Positions 43,091-54,439 of a stretch of 60,000 bases of DNA are shown here, piece after piece; the first letter of the stretch is position 1; each line of letters starts with the position of its first letter. The notes below the pieces were generated by a model, which was given only the letters and a program-made list of their open reading frames with translations, was not told the DNA's origin and searched no databases. The position numbers and the translations under genes are program-made. Source of the DNA: Polytrichum commune (Eukaryota > Streptophyta > Polytrichopsida > Polytrichales > Polytrichaceae); assembly GCA_950295325.1 (NCBI GenBank), contig OX485808.1, forward strand, positions 41,627,180 to 41,687,179. Reading direction: 5' to 3'.

Positions 43091-44344
43091 ACCCAACCTT
43101 ACACTTCAATTTATACTGGAGACATGATATTTGTGAAAACATCACATGGCATGTAAAAATGTCATTTATGTCGTTTTCTCGAATGCAAGGAAGGGTGGCT
43201 TGAATTGGTCATGGAGACAATTTTGCCAACTACAACTTTTTCCAAAGTTCAAGTGCATTTCACAAGACTAGAAACTAAGTCAACCTTGAAAAAAAAGAGT
43301 CACATGTGAATGTGACGTGTTCATGAATACTATGTATAGAGTAGAGGCACCCATAACCAATCACTTAAGAGATTATGCACCAGATCTGGAGATGTATAAG
43401 GCAGTGGAAATGTTTTATGTGTGGAAGATAGAGATCATGAGGATTGAAAATTTTCAATAATTTTATTCCTTAAATTAGAATTACTTTGAATTTTTGAAGC
43501 CAAGAGTTGGCTTGAACATATTATCAATGTCTAGAGTCTATCATAGTCGCTTGTTCCTTCTTACTTTAGCAGTCAAAACCAAGACATGTGTCATGACACT
43601 ATAGGTTCCAACCTATTCAAAATTTAGTCCTAGGTTGATTGAAATTCAAACCCATACATGTAATTTTATAATGAAATTCAAACCCATACATACATTGAGA
43701 AGAAATGTTGTTAATCAATTATTCCATATGTCCAAATTTCACAAATAACAACGTGCATGCAACTAAAATGTGTCCAAAGGTGACAACAACCCGTGGGCGA
43801 AGAGGCACTTCATTTAACCTTGCTTCCTCATGAAACCGACATTTTCATTATATCCTAAAGAAGTTAATGCATGCATACATACATAGAGAAAGAGAGAGCT
43901 TGGTTGTATGTGCAACAATATACACCACCCCATTGCATACTCAACATAGTTGGTAACATAGTTGCTCATCATGTATGTTGAAGGTTTCCCTTGGGTCAAC
44001 ATATGCATGTCGAGCATGCTATGAATTGCTAGCAAAATGTGAGAGAAATCAAAATTTCGTTTGCCCTATAAGCACAACCTGTGAGTGTGTCCGAAAATGA
44101 TGGACGGAAAATGGTCATCATGAAAATGTGACGCTATTCTTGGATGAAAAAGTTACCATCTGCATGATAATGTGTGTGTGTGAATATATATATAGATGAT
44201 GCCAACATGGTATGGATATTTTAGGATTTTTTAAATTAAATAATTTGTGTATGTATACCATGCAAGAACATTCCCCTAGTAGCACGTAGTGCTACTAATT
44301 CATTGGTTTGAATTCAATATGGATTTTGTAAATAGTGTGGCATA
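43091..44344. other. No recognisable gene or element
   Basis: AT-rich; CCCATACAT duplicated near 43,650-43,690; GT and TA short tracts near 44,170-44,200. Confidence 0.4.
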
Positions 44345-44680
44345 TATACATTTAGTGTCACCAATTTTGATTTTCTTGCTCAATACTAACTACAATCCGC
44401 CCGTGTAGTGCCACGAACACTAATTGTAAACCTAAAACTATTTGTCAGTCCTTGTAAAAAAAAATTGGGCATTATAGATTTACAGTGTTGCAATTACCGT
44501 CACATACTAAGCAATTTTCAATTCAAATTTCAATAGAGGATGTAGAATATACCAAACTTTGTCTCAATGATTGACATTTAGATGACCTAAAAGTATGTTG
44601 CTCATGCAAAGTGCCATTAGAAAAGGTACCGCGAGTGACATAAAATACCATATCACACTAATACAATATTTAGTGTAGTT
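44345..44680 (+). mobile_element. Family F CACTA-like element, copy 4
   Basis: Left ATTTAGTGTCACCAATTTTG and TTGCTCAATACTAAC, then TGTAAACCTAAAACTATTTGTC and CCTTGTAAAA; right end AATATTTAGTGTAGTT. About 336 bp. Confidence 0.75.
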
Positions 44681-45148
44681 ACGAGGAGCTTGCCGCGTGC
44701 ATGTCCTTACCTATCAAAGTCGCTTTAATAAGCTTATAAGTTATCGACATCCATGCGGATCAAAAGTAGGTCTCATGTAGAAAGAAACAAAGAACAATCA
44801 TTTTGGGAGTTCGAGTTTGTGACTGATGGCATTGTATGGTCAAAGCCGGGTTGTCAAACACTCCCCATGCCATGACTAAAGAGACCCATTCCCACCATCG
44901 GATCGTTATGATGGCTCTCGATGACATGAAAAGGGGTCCTTTTCCCCACAATTCCCACCGAAGAAAAAGTTCATGATTATTGAACAAAGTAAAGAAATCA
45001 TGTCCGAATGTTGGGAGGTTGTGAGAACTTTCACAAGCTTTGCCATTTATCTCCTAAAGCACTCCTCGAGATATTCCCAAGCGGGTTGAGTCACGACTAC
45101 AATGTTTCGATGGGTTATTTTTGAAAAATAAATAGATGCATAAGTACA
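44681..45148. other. No recognisable gene or element
   Basis: Nothing supported. Confidence 0.4.
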
Positions 45149-45404
45149 AAACCTTTGAAAACAAATTCAAGGTTCCATGGCCGAATTCGGAGAACTCCCA
45201 TGTAAGTATATGTTTTTAAGTTCACCATGAGTTTTCAACGATGGCTTGTCCACCTATCCTCCTCTTGATTAGTCAGCCAAGCAATCACATTTTTCCAACA
45301 CTTGGCTCAACAAGGATTCAACACCTGACACAAATTGACAACCATGTGAAAGATTATATATAAATATACATAAACCTTTGAAAACAAATTCAAGGTTTCG
45401 TTGC
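45149..45404 (+). repeat. Short direct duplication 223 bp apart
   Basis: AAACCTTTGAAAACAAATTC followed by AAGGTT occurs at 45,149 and 45,372, each preceded by ATAAATA-type sequence. Confidence 0.7.
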
Positions 45405-45480
45405 AAAGGGACACACTTAGATATACAACTTGGACAGTAGAACATTGAGAAGCACTACCAACATATGAGTTCTAGGTAAA

Positions 45481-45560
45481 TGTCATGCGTTGGTGAAAGA
45501 AATATATAAATCTACCATTGTGATAGATTTATAGGTTTTCTAGTGGTGCAGGACAATTTT
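45481..45560. mobile_element. Short hairpin element, family G, copy 1
   Basis: TGTCATGCGTTGGTGAAAG and AAATCTACC at the left pair with GATAGATTTATAGG and GTGGTGCAGGACA at the right, around CATTGT. Confidence 0.55.
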
Positions 45561-45691
45561 CTAGTGATACAAGACAATGGTCCAAGATTCACGTGCTTGT
45601 AGTGGAAGAGCCATGTTCAAAGTGAGTGGGTTCGATACAATGCATACTTCAAACATATGCATCATGGATAATTGTCATGCGTCATTGGAAG

Positions 45692-45773
45692 CTTGTCCTA
45701 CGTCATTGGAACATTTGCAAATCTACCATTGAGGTAGATTTACATTGTTCTTTGAGTGACGTAGGATGATTGC
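45692..45773. mobile_element. Short hairpin element, family G, copy 2
   Basis: TCCTACGTCATTGGAACA and GCAAATCTACC pair with GGTAGATTTAC and GTGACGTAGGA around CATTGA. Stem of about 32 bp. AATTGTCATGCGTCATTGG just upstream is an extra left arm. Confidence 0.7.
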
Positions 45774-46254
45774 CTAGGAGTCATATCCTGGTAGTGACAA
45801 ATCCTGGTAATTGGGTAACCATAAATTGTTGTAACTAAAATAACCTCTCACAAGCACTTGAAAGCACAAACACACTAACTTGTAGAGTTATTCGTAAAAG
45901 TAAAGTAGGTGGAATCAAGGGTTGTCTCCCAAACCATGAGTTTATGAGAATTAAGACAAGATCACCCAAATTTTCGTAATTCTTCAATTACCATATACGA
46001 AGAGTGGTGTTGGGCTATTAAAAATTGGCTTTGTAGTTTGTCTTATTAGGAAGGGTGGGCCAAGCTAGTCTTGCACATAAGTTGGCTTTTATCTAAGGTA
46101 GATATGCCTCATTCCGCTATTTAACTTAATTAGAAACCTATAATTGAGTGATTTGTACTTTGGTGTGGCTTCAAGAACGGATATGAGAAAGACATATGTT
46201 TAAAACAAATTGACCTACATGCTAAAAGAATGATAATTTTTCTAAATATTATAA

Positions 46255-46480
46255 TCAACATAAAGTTGGGGGGGGGACTATCTGTCCACTTAATGAGCAC
46301 AAGTATCTTCACTTTGATAATGCATAAGATATTCATACGAGCTTAGAAAATTACGAGGAAAGTGGTCTCAATTTGGATTTGCTATCCATCATGTACTAAT
46401 CATGTGTTTCATATCCTAGGAGAAGTGCACTAGTCGGACACAACAACTATTTAAGACCCATCTACCTTATATCCCAAGTT
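46255..46480 (+). repeat. Family C body and tail (reference for the 19.24-kb insertion)
   Basis: TCCACTTAATGAGCAC, AAGTATCTTCACTTTGATAA, ATTACGAGGAAAGTGG, GATTTGCTATCCATCATG, CATATCCTAGGAGAAGTGC and AGACCCATCTACCTTAT; continuous here but split at 19,237/19,644. Confidence 0.75.
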
Positions 46481-46618
46481 TTGCACACAATCCAGTTGTG
46501 TAGCCCCACTCCCATCCCCAACCCCTCCCAATCCTTACAAGAAATTTCAATGGAATTCCACATGCATGATTTTATGTGGACGAGATTGACACGTCTAACT
46601 CCAACACTTCTATAATCT

Positions 46619-46880
46619 GGACACCTATATTTGAGTAGTATACGGTTAGGTGTGGATCTAAGAACGTGCACCAAAAAGAGATTAAATTACATGCTCAAAA
46701 CATGCTAACCATTCTAGGCTCAAAAGTCAACATGACTGAAGGGGCCCTAAATAACCACTTAATGAACACAAAGACCTTCACTTTGATAACGAACAAGATA
46801 TTCATTCAAACCCCATCAATTATGAAACAAATAACCACATGCACGAATCTAGATTGGCTAATCATCTTGCCCTAATAACG
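46619..46880 (+). repeat. Family C copy, well preserved
   Basis: TGGACACCTATATTTGAGTA, CGGTTAGGTGTGGATCTAAG, ACATGCTAACCATTCTAGG, AGTCAACATGACTG, AATAACCACTTAATGAACAC and GAATCTAGATTGGCTAATCA. Confidence 0.8.
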
Positions 46881-47403
46881 AATTTCGTATCCTAAAAGAA
46901 GTGGATGGAGGGAGAAAGGTATCCGAAACAACACATCTCCTCTACCTTGTTGGTAGAACACCGGCGGTGGTGGGGGTGGGGGTGTCTTCTACTACAACCT
47001 ACGTAGGGCATCATATAGGAAAAGAAAGAGAAAACCCCACCTTACGATCGATGGCAATGATTCCACCTTCGTTCAAGACAAGGCGCATATCTCCTTACAT
47101 TTATGGGTTTAGGGTCATGAGAGGATTTGACAACACCCAAGAGTGAACCATCATGAGGCGGGAGGTACACCGATCAATGGAAATACTTGGTGCAAATGCT
47201 CGACAATCATGATGCGCTTCAGCCAAAGAGTAGAATATGTCAAATGATTACCTATCAAAGTATCGCCTTAACTTTTAGACCTCTTCCCGTATTCAAGAAA
47301 ACCGTGTGTTTACTGTTACAGGCCAAGAGTTTGTTACGACCTCCCAGAACCATTAAAAATCCCTGCAATCCCCTATGATTACCTTCTACGTATATCATGA
47401 GAT
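46881..47403. other. No recognisable gene
   Basis: Two plus frames (46,901-47,146, 81 codons; 47,187-47,378, 63 codons) show no known motif. GGTGGTGGGGGTGGGGG at 46,964-46,981 is a G-rich spot. Confidence 0.4.
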
Positions 47404-47475
47404 AACATTATTAAGCAGTGTGCGCTCGCTCCCTCATGTGGGTCCCCAGGATAAGACCATGGGATGGGATGGGAT
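47404..47475 (+). repeat. Palindromic MITE family I, left arm only
   Basis: ACATTATTAAGCAGTGTGCG, CATGTGGGTCCCC, GACCATGGGATG. The right arm is absent; it stops just before the next element. Confidence 0.65.
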
Positions 47476-47918
47476 GCTGTCGCTAATGCAAATTCAGGGC
47501 CAGTTTACACTATGGACCATGAAGTCGGACCATGAAAGAGGGTCTTTTTCAATGGATCAGGTCCGAGTTCATGGTCTGACTTCCATGATATGATTTCTTT
47601 AGAATTTAGTTTTGAAAGTCTCGGGCCCCTCACTAGGTGTAAACCAAATGTGGACCAAGAGAAATGACCATGCACCAAGAAGTGAGTGAATGTGTTGAAT
47701 TTTTTTTTAAATGCTTGTTTAAAAAGGGCGGTTTTGGGAAAAAAATTCAAGTTCGACCATTCTCTTGTCTTCTCTTGGGCTTCACTTGTCCTCACTTGTT
47801 AAATGTGTCGAAGATGTGGCTTGCAAATCTTCTCACAACAATTTTTACAAAAAAAATGAGCGATTTAATTCGTACATGTTCGATGTAATTTACATGTGAC
47901 ATGTACCTTGTGTTGTCA

Positions 47919-48234
47919 CTGCACTAAAGAGGATATTTAGTGTTTGATTATATTTAATGTTGTTGCCACCGTACCTTGCTCAACACTATTTTTCAATTAT
48001 TTGATAATAAGTGTTAGAATATTTGCTAGAAAATATGTTGGAATTCTCCTTTTATCATTTTTTTTCATATCTTTACTAACACTAAATTAAAATTTTTAAC
48101 TTCCACATATTACCATAGTTGATACTTACTGTTTGAGTTTACATTTATTGTTACTTACTTGTATAGGGTTATTGATATTTAGTGTATGTGTTTGTATTTA
48201 ATGTATCAAACACTAAATATCTTATTTTGTGTAG
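47919..48234. mobile_element. CACTA-like element nested in the 47.5-kb element
   Basis: ACTGCACTAAAGAGGATATT at the left, CACTAAATATCTTATTTTGT then GTAG at the right. The interior (TTCCACATATTACCATAGTT, GATATTTAGTGTATGTG) matches 28,715-29,118 with an internal deletion. Confidence 0.8.
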
Positions 48235-48327
48235 TAGAAAACTATGCAAAAAAGAACCACCATCGTTTTCCCATTGCGGTTCTTTTGACCACCCTGATCT
48301 ACAGTCGCTAAACAACTATAACTTTTT

Positions 48328-48460
48328 CTTTTTCTTTGTACAGCTAAAATTTTGTAATTTTGGGGCGTGTAATATACCGTTGGAAAGGTAATTTTAAGAC
48401 CTTTCCAACGGTATATTACAAGCCCCAAAATTACAAAAATTTTAGTTGGTAGACAAAGAT
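48328..48460. repeat. Strong hairpin with stem of about 48 bp and 9-nt loop
   Basis: The inner arms GTAATATACCGTTGGAAAGG and CCTTTCCAACGGTATATTAC are exact complements for 20 bp and continue outward through GGGGC, AATTTTG and CTAAAAT with few mismatches. The loop is TAATTTTAA-like. Further out CTTTGTA/TAGACAAAG also pair. No second copy seen in the window. Confidence 0.85.
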
Positions 48461-49041
48461 AAACAAATCTGCACTCATATTCTTGAGTTCTAGATGTCCC
48501 ACATTGTTTGATGAAACATGTGGGAGCAAGTTTAAGGGGTAGGGCATGAAAGGAATGTTATGTCTCATGTGCTATGATATGATATGATCTTGGCACATAG
48601 AGGGTGGACTTGCTTCTCAAGATTCATTACTTGTGAGCCTTGCCTAGTGGGAAGGGTTGTATATTTAAAGCTCCCCAAAAAAATTCATTCAAAAGGTATA
48701 ATAACGGCATTTCTCTGCCATGGGCCCTTGCCTTTTCCTACCAGATCAACTCTCTTGCCTCTCTCACTGCAAAATCCGTTGGACCATGTCAGTGCATTTA
48801 TTAGGCCTTAGAAAATGGAATTTTGGGGACTTCGACCTCCATGGTCCCTCTGCCATTTTTTCCTTAGTGTAAACCGAAGTGGTCCCCGGACGAGTTCAAC
48901 AACCAATCAACTCTCTTACAGCGCTCCGGTCCATCTTCATGGTCCATAGTGTAAACTGGCCTTTTGATTGTTATGGAAGTCATTTTGTCATTTCAACACA
49001 TTCTAATATGAGAAGGCGAAAGAGTGCAATAAGAACATACT

Positions 49042-49550
49042 AAGGGCCACTTCACACACGAGACTGAGAGCCTGTGACTGTTACACTTTAAGCACTCTCA
49101 TTGGTGGAAAAGTGGAAAAGGTGGAGTTGGTCCAAGTTTGCTTCACACAACGTTTGAGGGACCAACGGAGTATGTGAATACAAGATGGATGTAAAGTCTA
49201 TATGGATTCCCACATGGCATCGAATGGATCATGTTTCATGGTCACTTGGATTATTTTCAAAAAACACCTCTTGGAGGTAGGCCTAACACAAAACAGGAGA
49301 CCATGGCCATATGAACACTCACAACCGTTGATTTATTTTATTTTATCATGTGTGAGGACCTGCATGAATAGAAATTCATTGAAATAGCATTTGGTTGAGG
49401 GACCGGTCACATATGACTTCACACTACACTTGAGGGTCCATGAACACACTACATGGTTTTGGAGGTGTCTTCGGACGGCCTTCGGAAACTTTCTTTTGGG
49501 CTCTCACAATTTCATGGTCACGACACTTGGCTCATGTGTGAAGTGGCCTT
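49042..49550. mobile_element. hAT-like non-autonomous element of about 510 bp
   Basis: Left AAGGGCCACTTCACACACGA; right-end complement AAGGCCACTTCACACATGAG. The flanks AACATACT and AAACTAGT are only partly alike, so the target duplication is doubtful. No transposase. Confidence 0.65.
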
Positions 49551-49787
49551 AAACTAGTGTGTGCTAAACATCGTCACTTTAAGCAAGCGCTGCGCATAGA
49601 TGCTATTATTGGATGAAAAAAAAATGTTCGAACGCTTGAACTTGTTACATATGCTAGGGGGTTTCAACGGATTCCAACACACCAAAGAATGTCTTATTTG
49701 AATACCACGTGTGATTTTATAAGGATTCAAAGTTTTGTTGAAGGTAGGTGATCTATGACCACACTACAAGCATATGTGATTAGGGTG

Positions 49788-49893
49788 GTTGTCATGTGTC
49801 ATTGGAAAATTATTTCGAGTTACTAGAAAATTTACAAATCTATCAATGTGACATATTTGCATGTTCAATTCTTTTCACCAATGCATGACAATT
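49788..49893. mobile_element. Short hairpin element, family G, copy 3
   Basis: TTGTCATGTGTCATTGGAAA at the left pairs with CACCAATGCATGACAA at the right; ACAAATCTATCAATGTGAC in the middle matches the other two copies. Confidence 0.65.
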
Positions 49894-51961
49894 CCATTGG
49901 ATTCATACTTGATAGTATCACCAAGTGAACATGGTGTCAAGGGGGTGGAAATTCTTGGAAATCGTTATATGTGCTTATTATTCAAGATTTAATGGTGTTG
50001 GTTTTAGACGGGGTGTTGATTTTAGCAACATCTATCTTGGTCCTTAGTGTGCGCAAAAGATGTAGTCCATTGTCATTCATTTGATTCCTTAAAGGGACTT
50101 GAAATTTCTATCTGCTTCAAAGTGGTGACTACAAGTGTTCTCTACTGCAGTTGCTCATCATATCAGGCACTATCCTAATTTTAGGTTTAATATGTTAGTT
50201 TAACATATCTCATAAATGATTTCTCAAATATTCAACATTTCAATACTGAATAGATCAATTTATGCTGACTATGATATCACGCAATTGCTGTTTTTTTCTA
50301 CAAATTATATCATTCTCTATACTTCCATTGGATGCATGCATACATCTTTGGTGTCCATTCTTAGATCTACGCCCAACCATTCACCATTTATGAAACATAG
50401 GCGTGTGTTTAGAATGAGGCACCAAATTAGGCACATCCCTAGGGGATGCACTCTTTCGGTTTCAATTCCATTTTATTGGCTCTGCTTTGTGGTAGGAGAC
50501 TTAAAGGTGGTCTCTGAAATGAGCCAAAGTTTGGCATCAAACCAAAAACAACCACATATGGTGTAGTAACTCGTTGTTCAAGTGGAGTCCACTTGCAAAG
50601 TGATGACTGATGTAAAGTGGTCTTCAAAATGACCCAAAGCTTGGCCTTGGGTCAAACAACAAACCTTAATGGACCATGTGTGCAAGATAATACTAAGGCA
50701 TAACACTATTGTTGCGGCTAGCTGCTTGTTTCATCAGTTGCCACTCTTTGACTCCCAACAATATTATGGTCATCATATGACTAAGTTTGATGTTTTCTTG
50801 TCCCTGACTAGTGATTCCTATTACCTACCATGCTCGTCTTATTTGCACACAACTTCTTATGAATATAACTGACAAGTAATTTGTGTAGCTAATTTAGTTA
50901 AGAAAAATGGGAGGCTACAAGTGTGTTTACACTAAGTACAAAGCATGGCTCTTTTAAACGCTTGTTTCGTCTCAAAAAAACCATTTAGACATGTGTCCAT
51001 GGCTCCTAGGCTAGTCCAAAAAGCAATTCTTGGGCCTTGTGCTCATGCCCCTTTTGACACAAAGTAAGTTTTATTTAAACACTACCATGTTCTTTGTTCC
51101 GACATGGTAATTTTATGGTCCATGATAATTTTTGTGCAATAAAATTTGTCATTAATTTCTAGGGGTAATTTTCAAAAATGGAATAATCGCATTTATCCCA
51201 TTTAAAAGCCTTCTGAACACATTGATAGGCCCTCCCGTCTAATTTGCCTAAGGTTCAAAGCCACCTACAAGGTGAAGCCAAGGTTGTTGGCCAAGGACTC
51301 AAACCTCACAACCTCATGGCCACCACTTGAATATCTTCACCACCAACTCATTGCACCACAAATGTGCAAAGAGAGGGCTTTGAAGCATTCTATATGGCCA
51401 CTTTTACCTTGGAATGTAAGAGTCAATGGAGTAAAGTACTCTCATCCATCCAACATAAAGCTTGTCCCCTATAGATTTTTGGCACATTCATCTCAAATGA
51501 CTTGTTCTTGACTAATTTGGGGTCTTTAATTCTAAATACGGTGTCTAAACAACTAGAAATAATAAGACGTGGACCATTTACTATTTCAATGCTTCTACAT
51601 TGACTCTCAAAACTTATCAAAACAACAGATTTTGGGAAGCTACGTCTAGAAGAATGTTGATGTTTTTGCCAAACTGCCAATTGGCCTAAATGCGCAACCA
51701 AGTTGGCTATCATACTTCCAAATTTCAGCTTGAACATTGTAGCAACGAGAGAGAAGTTGCATTTTAAATGAACTTAGGTTTATTGACTCAGTTTTGGAAT
51801 TGTTTTCATCTTCAATTCCAATAATAAGTTCACAACATTGCCTAGGGTTCTTCCTCTCAATTTTGGCTAGTAGTATGTTGTCTTAGGACATTTTCCCTTA
51901 CATTTGTGAAGGTTCTCTTTGTCCTGAGAGTATTACTAGAGGAGAAGAGGTTGAATTCTAT
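49894..51961. other. No recognisable gene; one short direct repeat
   Basis: AAAGGTGGTCTCTGAAATGA/TAAAGTGGTCTTCAAAATGA with CCAAAG.TTGG is repeated at about 50,503 and 50,611. Open frames up to 116 codons have no motif. Confidence 0.45.
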
Positions 51962-51964
51962 AGC

Positions 51965-52630
51965 CTTGTTGCAGCATGGGCGTAGCACACATGAAGCATG
52001 AAATTTGTTGGGTATCTCTCAATCTACATGCTCTAGGATTCGTAAAGAGTGTGTTCCTCATGTGGAGCCTTCAAGAGGAGGGCACCCAAGAAACATTACA
52101 TGTGCTCAACGATGAATGTGTGTAAGAGCTATCCATAGTTGGTGGACTAGATAATGTTGTGGATGTGAGGAATGCCTTGAGTGAACACTTGACTGTGGTA
52201 GTGTGCACTTCAAGAAGCAAGTCTTGGGTCATTAGAGGAGTAGAAGAGGCCGTTGCTCACGGCCAAGAATGTGCGTTTCAAAGTTGGAATTTGCTCACCG
52301 TCATCAAGATTGGACTATCCATGATTGGTATAGGATGAATATTAATGATGAGACTAAGATGAATCGATTTCAATTTGATGGTCACTCTTGGTGGGTGAGG
52401 GATGGAGAATCTCAATTACAAGCTCATCATGTGAATCAAACAATTATACATGGAGGTGGTGCACTTTTTTTCCATGGGGTTGTATGACTTCCCACAACAT
52501 AGGTTACATGTGCAAGATAGAGGGGGAGATGACACAAGCTTTGTATCTTAGGGTTGCTTTACACCTAGAGGCCGGGCCAATTCCCTCTTCAGGCCGATTG
52601 TTTTTATTTGCTTGGCATTGTGTGTGAAAA
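51965..52630 (+). pseudogene. Tc1-like transposase, frameshifted and 3'-truncated
   Basis: Segments appear in the canonical Tc1 order. A helix-turn-helix segment LQHGRSTHEA.NLLGISQST and CSRIRKECVPHVEPSRGG, with one stop, begins near 51,968. Then VGGLDNVVDVRNALSEHLTV, ALQEASLGSLEE and KRPLLTAKNVRF in other frames. Next LEFAHRHQDWTIHDWY and NDETK, the first catalytic aspartate, in the frame opening at 52,269, with HGGG after it. After a shift comes WGCMTSHNIGYMCKIEGE (about 52,475-52,530). The second catalytic D and the D/E region are not found, so the 3' third is gone. At least three frameshifts plus stops make it non-functional. No TIR pair identified around it. It is a plausible relative of the source enzyme for TA-flanked MITEs such as family D, but that link is inference. 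Confidence 0.88.
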
Positions 52631-52687
52631 TTGGTGTAGTGAGTCACTGACTCAATTTTGAGAGTTAGTGTATGTTGGATGATGAAA

Positions 52688-52689
<2 letters not shown>

Positions 52690-52720
<31 letters not shown>
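52690..52720. repeat. (CT)n microsatellite
   Basis: About 15 CT units. Confidence 0.95.
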
Positions 52721-52723
<3 letters not shown>

Positions 52724-53910
52724 GAGCTCACATCTAGATCTATAAGATCTCTAACACTAAACAAAGATGGAACATTCCTTCACAAACAGTCAATAAAAAA
52801 CATGGAATCTAGTGTGTAAGCTTGAATGAGTAGCCAAAATATAACAATTTGGAAAAGGGAAAATAGTTCACTATAAGATAATGTCTAAATTAAACACAGA
52901 GAGAACATAAGATCCTTCATATTGTACATTCAATAATATATACAAAATGTACATACTATGAGTAAGCTTGAGTGGAGTATATATTTAATAAGCAACCAAA
53001 AATATAACAAAATCTTCATGGACCTTTCACATGGCCAACAAAATAGCAAGATGACATCATGGCCCACACGAATGTGATTATAATCTAGAAGATTAATAGC
53101 ACAAATTAGTGGTGGCTCAAATGATAAAATGGCTCCAATGATGGTCCAAAATACCGTGGATTTCGACAAACAAAAAATCCATGTCGATGCCAAGTGTTCA
53201 AAGAGCCATGTTCTCAACAAGTGTTACAAGTAGGGTTGACCAATCACCCAACACATTCTAACTTACAAGTCATACTTATAATTTTCCAATCCTCCATGTA
53301 GGCTTGAGCCCTAATAGATGGTGTTCTCTTTCACTTTTCTTGTATGCCCCTCGTGCATAAAATTGCAGCAAATTAGCTCATAAGCTTTGAAGTGCACAAT
53401 GCATATAATGCCATGGCTGCCTTAGAGATTAAACTAGAAAAAAATTGTGGAGGATCACACCTTGAGCTGCCACCATAGGGACATAATTCAAATTCACTAG
53501 AATCTTTTTTATTTGAATTTTTTTTATACAAATTGAAAAAAATCCAATTGCAGAAGAAAACCACTGTGAGGAAAACCCTTTCAAAAGGATCCATGGGGCA
53601 TCATGTGATGATGCTCATCTTGGGTTGGTTCTTCTAAGAAACCACTAAATTATTCCTAATGGCAATGAGGCCTTTGACACACCACACCTTGTCTAAAGTT
53701 TTCAAAATATTGTCATATGCAACATCATGTCCTTTTCTCAAGAACCTGAAATGTCCTTTTCCACTAAAAAATGCCCTAGTTAAGGAGTGCTTCCCAAACA
53801 TGATGATGAGTTTTCTCGATGCGATAGTGAATAGAATTGAAGCTCACGTCAAAAATTCACTAGAATTCAATGGGTTTGAAAAATACATTGGAATATATAC
53901 TACAATTATA
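52721..53910. other. No recognisable gene; weak 150-bp duplication
   Basis: TAAGCTTGA(A/G)TG(A)AG... CCAAAA.TATAACAA occurs near 52,818 and 52,972. The rest is AT-rich without supported features. Confidence 0.4.
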
Positions 53911-53997
53911 GCATTACTCAAATCCATTACAATGTTATGTGAGACTAACAATATTGCATGGAATCCGACAAAACACTATTATGGATCTGAATAATAT
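53911..53997. mobile_element. Palindromic MITE family E, internally deleted copy
   Basis: CATTACTCAAATCCATTAC, AATGTTATGTGAGACTAAC and ATATT..CATGGAAT, then directly AAAACACTATTATGGATCTG and AATAAT. The central part between arms is missing. Confidence 0.75.
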
Positions 53998-54439
53998 GGC
54001 GGACTCAAGTACAATTTCCTTTTTTGTCACCTTATCTTAACATCATTCAACCTTATAGGTAGCTGAATTTCAATTCTTATTAAAAATAAAAACTCTTGAC
54101 TCTAGTCCATCTACCTTGCCCTACTTTCATCGGTAAATGACATGCCGAGGGAATGTGGGTATTGATTGGCTATTCCAAGAACTGGGTTCCTTACAACATG
54201 CACATATGTCCATGGTCTCTCCATCCCGGGTCGTGTATTTCAACATGAATATGGGAGATATGAGTGTCTCAAACAATTATGCAAGCAACAAACATAGTAT
54301 ATTTATGGGTCGTGGAGGCTGAATAATGTTATGGTAGCCACCCTTGCAAATTAAGTTAGAGTGGGTCGACATTAGGGCACAAGCCTAGAAAAAACTCCAA
54401 ACTAAGTGATCTTATTGGTCGAGAGGAAAATTGAGTGGA

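Larger units (their letters stand above)
47495..48966. mobile_element. hAT-like TIR element of about 1.47 kb with nested insertions
   Basis: Left CAGGGCCAGTTTACACTATG then GACCATGAAG; the right-end complement has GGCCAGTTTACACTATGGAC and CATGAAG. This is about 30 bp of nearly perfect TIR, and CAGGG suits hAT. A subterminal palindrome (CATGAAGTCGGACCATGAAA against its complement at 47,565-47,590) follows the left end. No transposase frame. It contains a CACTA-like element (47,919-48,234) and a long hairpin (48,328-48,460). No clear 8-bp duplication. Confidence 0.65.
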
